Below, one piece after another: positions 12,751-15,738 of a stretch of DNA of 15,738 nucleotides (position 1 is the stretch's first letter; each line of letters opens with the position of its first letter). Origin of the DNA: Anaerolineae bacterium (GTDB taxonomy: Bacteria > Chloroflexota > Anaerolineae > Aggregatilineales > UBA3940). A program made the translations under genes and the position numbers. The stretch spans positions 1-15,738 of the forward strand of contig JADZAD010000087.1 of NCBI GenBank assembly GCA_020852775.1, given 5' to 3'. The notes beneath the pieces were generated by a model. It worked only from the letters and a program-made list of their open reading frames with translations, made no database searches and had not been told where the DNA came from.

Positions 12751-13617
12751 TCAGATTGGGCGATGGTGCCGCATGTAGACGAACCAGTACACAGCACCGA
12801 CCAGCACCGAGCCGCCAATGATGTTGCCGATCGTCACCGGGATCAGGTTGACGGTAACGAAGCGCACCCATGTCAGGGTGGCGTAGTCCGCTGCGCTGGC
12901 GCCAATCTGTGTCCAGAACGTGGCGGGCGCGAACTGCCTGACCAGCAGTCCCAGCGGGATGAAGTACATATTGGCGATACAGTGCTCGAAGCCCGCCGCG
13001 ACGAAGGCGGTGATCGGGAAGACGATCGCCATGATGCGGTCAGTAGTCGAGCGGGCTGAATACGTCAGCCAGACTGCGAGGCATACCAGCGCGTTGCACA
13101 GCACCCCGGAAACCAGCGCCTGTACAAAGGGCAGGTTAGTCTTGGCCTGTGCCGTCGCCAGCACCGCAAGGCCCACCGCCCCGCCGCCGGATGCATACTG
13201 CCCGGCCAGAAAGACCAGCAGGGCTGTCAGAGCCGCCCCGACGAAGTTCCCCACATAGACCAACCCCCAGTTTCGCAGAAGCTGGCGCGTGGTGATCTTG
13301 CGGCTCGCCCACGCCATCACTACCAGGTTATTCCCGGTGAACAACTCCGCGCCTCCGACGATCACAAGGATCAGGCCGAGCGAAAACGCCAGCCCTGCAA
13401 GCAGACGGGTGATCCCGTAGGGCAGCACCCCTGCCGCTCCGGCAGTCACCGTTGTGGAGAACAGCGCACCCAGCCCGATGAACGCCCCGGCCAGCAGCGC
13501 CAGTACCAGCAGGGTGGTTGTGTCACTGGTTGCTTTACGTACTCCGATGGTTTCGGCCCTGTGGGCCATCTCCGCGGGAACAAGGGCATCTATGCTGAAG
13601 GTTGAGTTCGTTGTCAT
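12751..13617 (-). CDS. Formate/nitrite transporter family channel (FocA/NirC type)
   Basis: A 288-residue inner-membrane channel of the FNT family, which forms pentamers that pass formate, nitrite or hydrosulfide. Six membrane segments are evident. Family signatures are GGAELFTGN (88-96), GNFVGA (123-128), SGVLCNALVCLAVW (170-183) and GFEHCIANMYFIPLG (209-223) with the conserved pore His H212. GNIIGG (264-269) closes the pore fold. The sequence alone does not say which anion it carries, so I give no gene symbol. It is transcribed alone: a terminator lies upstream (13721-13754), and downstream it converges on the nucleoside hydrolase gene. The start is ATG 13617, with only a weak AAAGAG in front. 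Confidence 0.93.
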   Translation of the reverse strand: MTTNSTFSIDALVPAEMAHRAETIGVRKATSDTTTLLVLALLAGAFIGLGALFSTTVTAGAAGVLPYGITRLLAGLAFSLGLILVIVGGAELFTGNNLVVMAWASRKITTRQLLRNWGLVYVGNFVGAALTALLVFLAGQYASGGGAVGLAVLATAQAKTNLPFVQALVSGVLCNALVCLAVWLTYSARSTTDRIMAIVFPITAFVAAGFEHCIANMYFIPLGLLVRQFAPATFWTQIGASAADYATLTWVRFVTVNLIPVTIGNIIGGSVLVGAVYWFVYMRHHRPI

Positions 13618-13654
13618 ATGTATCTACTCTTTGCAGCAGGAGGGGGTGTATGCC

Positions 13655-13666
13655 GCGCTGCAGCGC
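13655..13666. promoter_or_regulatory. 12-bp perfect palindrome upstream of the FNT channel gene
   Basis: GCGCTGCAGCGC is its own reverse complement and lies 38-49 bases before the channel's ATG. It could be an operator or a leader hairpin, but a G+C-rich 12-mer palindrome may also be chance. The 164-base stretch 13618-13781 otherwise holds the terminator and a presumed but weak promoter (TTGCTG, 18 bases, TAGAGT on the minus strand). Confidence 0.2.
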
Positions 13667-13720
13667 AACTGTCTCACAACTCTATCCTGTTCCGGCCCTT
13701 CACAGCAATCCTTTTCCGAC

Positions 13721-13754
13721 ACACAAAAAGAGAGGGGTGCTTGTCGCACCCCTC
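13721..13754 (-). terminator. Rho-independent terminator after the SH3-repeat gene
   Basis: On the minus strand GAGGGGTGC, a 5-base loop and GCACCCCTC form a perfect 9-bp G+C-rich stem (13754-13732), followed directly by the T-rich run TCTTTTTGTGT (13731-13721). It lies 28 bases after the stop of the SH3-repeat gene and separates that transcript from the channel gene. Confidence 0.9.
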
Positions 13755-13781
13755 AGCAGAAATCGAAGTGGTAGTTTGTGC

Positions 13782-14957
13782 CTACTCGCTGGCTACCGGC
13801 AGGTTTGAGATATCCGCCGTGGCGGTGATGACCCACGATGCCACCCAGCCCTCGGTGCCCTGCAGGGCAATCCTGACCCAGCTCTTATCATCCGTGCGGC
13901 CTGTCAGCGCGAATTTCGTCCCCGGCTGGATGGTATTGAACGGCGCGAAGGCAGTACCCGGCCCGGCACGAAGCTGGACAGCAGCAATCGCCCGCCCTTC
14001 GATCGTCCCCACAAAAGGCGAGATTTCATTCAGGTCGGAGAGCACCGGCAAGTTGAGCGGGTCATCGGAGGTCACCACGACCCAGCGGGCAACCCATCCG
14101 ACCGAATCACCGTACTGCACCTGCAGCCAGTTGTTGCCCGCGTTGCGACCCAGCACCGGGACGACCGCGTTATACGGGATCACGTCGAGGATAACCCCGG
14201 ACAGGCTGCTGGGCGTCGTGCGGATGTTCACCCGGAACGGCGCGGTAGCAGTGACGCCCGTCGGAGAGGCTGCGGCCGCTGGAGCCGCAGCAGGCGTAGC
14301 ACGCGGGGTTGCTGAAGCAGCCGCCGAGGCCGGCACAGTGGCAGGCACGAAGGTACTGACCCCGGAGCCAACCGGCAGGGCGATCACATCAGCACGGAGG
14401 ATCACCAGCCAGCGAGCCACCCAGCCCTCGACGCCGTCATACCGGACACGCACCCATGAGCTGGACTCGGTCCGAGCATTGGCCTCGGCTTCGGTGTTAA
14501 ACGGGATCACCGCGACGACCGGCGCGTCGATGCTGGGTTCAGCGCGGACATTGATATTGTACGGAGCAATCATCGCTGTTGGATTGGCAATCCCCGGCGA
14601 GGGTGTGTCCCAGGTGGTGGTAACTGGCAGGATCAATGGATCCGCTGAGAAGGTCAGCAGCCACCCGGCAACCCAGCCGCCGGTGCCGTCCTTGCGTTCG
14701 ATCTGTACCCAGTTATTCGCGGTGTTACGTCCGATAGCCGTCACCTGTTCTCCACCGGGCAGCACTCCGATTGCGCTGCCGTTCAACCCGGGAACAGAGC
14801 GGATGTTCACGTCAAAGATACTTTTCGCGCTCAGGGCTGCGCTATTCTGGGCAGCAGCAGTCGTGACAAAGAGCAGCGCCATGGCCATCACCCCGATCAG
14901 CGTGAGGTGGCGCAAAGGATGGTGCCAGCGGCTTGTGGGATGTACTTGCGGCTTCAT
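13782..14957 (-). CDS. Secreted protein with four bacterial SH3 repeats
   Basis: A 391-residue exported protein. The N-terminus has basic residues, a hydrophobic stretch (about 18-33) and an AxA-type site (TTAAAQ, 32-37), a Sec signal peptide; no lipobox Cys is seen. Four related repeats follow at about 46-112, 129-196, 239-305 and 317-388. Each has a VNIR/VNVR/VQLR-like strand, a turn with P, a W(V/L) strand, the closing WVAxW (95-99, 179-183, 288-292, 371-375) and, at the end, LPV. Repeats 2 and 3 are joined by a low-complexity Ala/Pro/Thr/Ser linker (197-238). Bacterial SH3 domains usually bind cell-wall or surface ligands; no catalytic domain is present. GGGTGA about 8-9 bases upstream supports ATG 14957. 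It follows the phosphatase gene by 70 bases on the same strand and ends at a strong terminator. Confidence 0.88.
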   Translation of the reverse strand: MKPQVHPTSRWHHPLRHLTLIGVMAMALLFVTTAAAQNSAALSAKSIFDVNIRSVPGLNGSAIGVLPGGEQVTAIGRNTANNWVQIERKDGTGGWVAGWLLTFSADPLILPVTTTWDTPSPGIANPTAMIAPYNINVRAEPSIDAPVVAVIPFNTEAEANARTESSSWVRVRYDGVEGWVARWLVILRADVIALPVGSGVSTFVPATVPASAAASATPRATPAAAPAAAASPTGVTATAPFRVNIRTTPSSLSGVILDVIPYNAVVPVLGRNAGNNWLQVQYGDSVGWVARWVVVTSDDPLNLPVLSDLNEISPFVGTIEGRAIAAVQLRAGPGTAFAPFNTIQPGTKFALTGRTDDKSWVRIALQGTEGWVASWVITATADISNLPVASE

Positions 14958-15027
14958 ATGGACTTCACCCTGTCTGCTACGGGATGCCGATACAGCGTAC
15001 CGGAGGAACGCGCTTCATCACTATTGT

Positions 15028-15738
15028 TCAGCAATGCTTCAGAATTACTGCCGAAAGGTTGTCTCTGGCAGGGGCAGCAAGCGCCAGCGCGACCAGCCGG
15101 TCAGCGGCTTCCTGTGGTTCCAGCGTGGTGGCGGCCCGCAGAATCTCAGCCTGATTCACCACGCCGTACAGGCCATCGGTACACAGAACCAGCGCATCGC
15201 CCTCCTCAAGGACGTCATCCGGCCAGATATCGACCTGAACATCCCCCTCGATGCCGAGCGCCCGGTCGAGCACATGTCCCAGTTGCAGGCTGGCGGCCTG
15301 CTGCTCGGTCATCTTGCCCTCGCGGATCTGCGAATTAACCCATGAGTGATCCTGTGTCAACTGCTGGATTTCATCTTCACGTACCAGATAGGCTCGACTG
15401 TCCCCGACATGGCCGATCCAGAACGTGTCATCGATGATGACAGCGACGACCACGGTGCATCCCATCCCATGCAGGCTGGCATGCGACGAGGCCATCCGGT
15501 TGATTGCCCTGTGGGCTTCCTGAATGGCCTCAATTATCCGATCTTCTGCATCAGCGGAGGTTGGAATGCGGGGGCTGGTGAGTTCGCGGCGTATCACTGA
15601 TACGGCGGTCTGGCTGGCCTCGGCACCGGCGTTGGCCCCGCCCATCCCGTCCGAGACGATCAGGATTGTCACCTCAGGGTGCTCGGAAAGCCCCAGCACG
15701 AGGATGGTGTCCTCGTTTTCGGGCTTTGGGCCGCGATC
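15028..15738 (-). CDS. PP2C-family Ser/Thr protein phosphatase, truncated by the right edge
   Basis: A PPM/PP2C metal-dependent protein phosphatase. The open frame runs off the right edge, so only the first few residues are missing. The first residues visible, DRGPKPENED, are the family's motif 1, so starting the gene at the internal GTG 15699 would be wrong. Further motifs are VSDGMGG (metal-binding Asp), GCTVVVAVI, GHVGDSRAYLV, LTQDHSWV, LCTDGLYG and the closing RDNLSAVIL (metal-binding Asp). All catalytic Asp positions appear intact. It is expected to be cytoplasmic and to reverse Ser/Thr kinase action; such genes often lie beside kinase and FHA-domain genes, which would be to the right of the window. 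The SH3-repeat gene lies 70 bases downstream, probably co-transcribed. Confidence 0.93.
   Translation of the reverse strand, partial: DRGPKPENEDTILVLGLSEHPEVTILIVSDGMGGANAGAEASQTAVSVIRRELTSPRIPTSADAEDRIIEAIQEAHRAINRMASSHASLHGMGCTVVVAVIIDDTFWIGHVGDSRAYLVREDEIQQLTQDHSWVNSQIREGKMTEQQAASLQLGHVLDRALGIEGDVQVDIWPDDVLEEGDALVLCTDGLYGVVNQAEILRAATTLEPQEAADRLVALALAAPARDNLSAVILKHC

Noticed and set aside
13618..15345. A 575-codon open frame on the plus strand
   Set aside because: It lies entirely opposite the SH3-repeat gene and part of the PP2C gene, both of which have clear motifs and, for the first, a matching terminator. Its translation has no recognisable motif; long antisense frames are common at this G+C content.

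Overview
The window (roughly 60% G+C by eye) looks like an ordinary bacterial chromosome segment, densely packed, with no mobile-element, tRNA, rRNA or CRISPR signature that I can see. The mix of a 14-subunit-type complex I (nuo) operon with separate nuoC and nuoD, an SH3-repeat secreted protein with Ala/Pro/Thr linkers, a PP2C phosphatase and RecB-like Fe-S nucleases suggests a member of the Chloroflexota (Anaerolineae-like). That assignment is inference from gene content and is not proven by the sequence.

Layout. (1) Positions 1-4493, minus strand: nuoA-nuoB-nuoC-nuoD-nuoE, a GNAT acetyltransferase, then the start of nuoF, which runs off the left edge. The operon is read right to left from a promoter near 4600-4628. 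Its predicted start site is covered by an 18-bp inverted repeat closely resembling the operator of Rex, the NADH/NAD+ sensing repressor. (2) Positions 4708-12744, plus strand: a divergent, tightly packed run of six genes. The first four are an Fe-S PD-(D/E)XK nuclease, a degenerate UvrD-fold protein with an intact Walker A, a fully conserved SF1A (UvrD/Rep-type) helicase, and a second Fe-S PD-(D/E)XK nuclease. A HAD-family hydrolase and a nucleoside hydrolase follow. (3) Positions 12751-15738, minus strand: a FocA/NirC channel, a secreted protein with four SH3 repeats followed by a clear rho-independent terminator, and a PP2C phosphatase that runs off the right edge.

The most interesting element is the four-gene block 4708-11008. 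It holds every part of a two-subunit AddAB/AdnAB double-strand-break resection machine (active helicase, pseudo-helicase, two Fe-S nucleases), but helicase and nuclease modules are separate genes arranged symmetrically (nuclease, pseudo-helicase, helicase, nuclease). The last protein ends in an acidic tail closing in Ile-Ala-Phe that looks like the C-terminal tip of single-stranded-DNA-binding protein. I infer a split AddAB/AdnAB-like recombination nuclease. A defence role is possible, but nothing in the window demands it, and the housekeeping neighbours argue for DNA repair.
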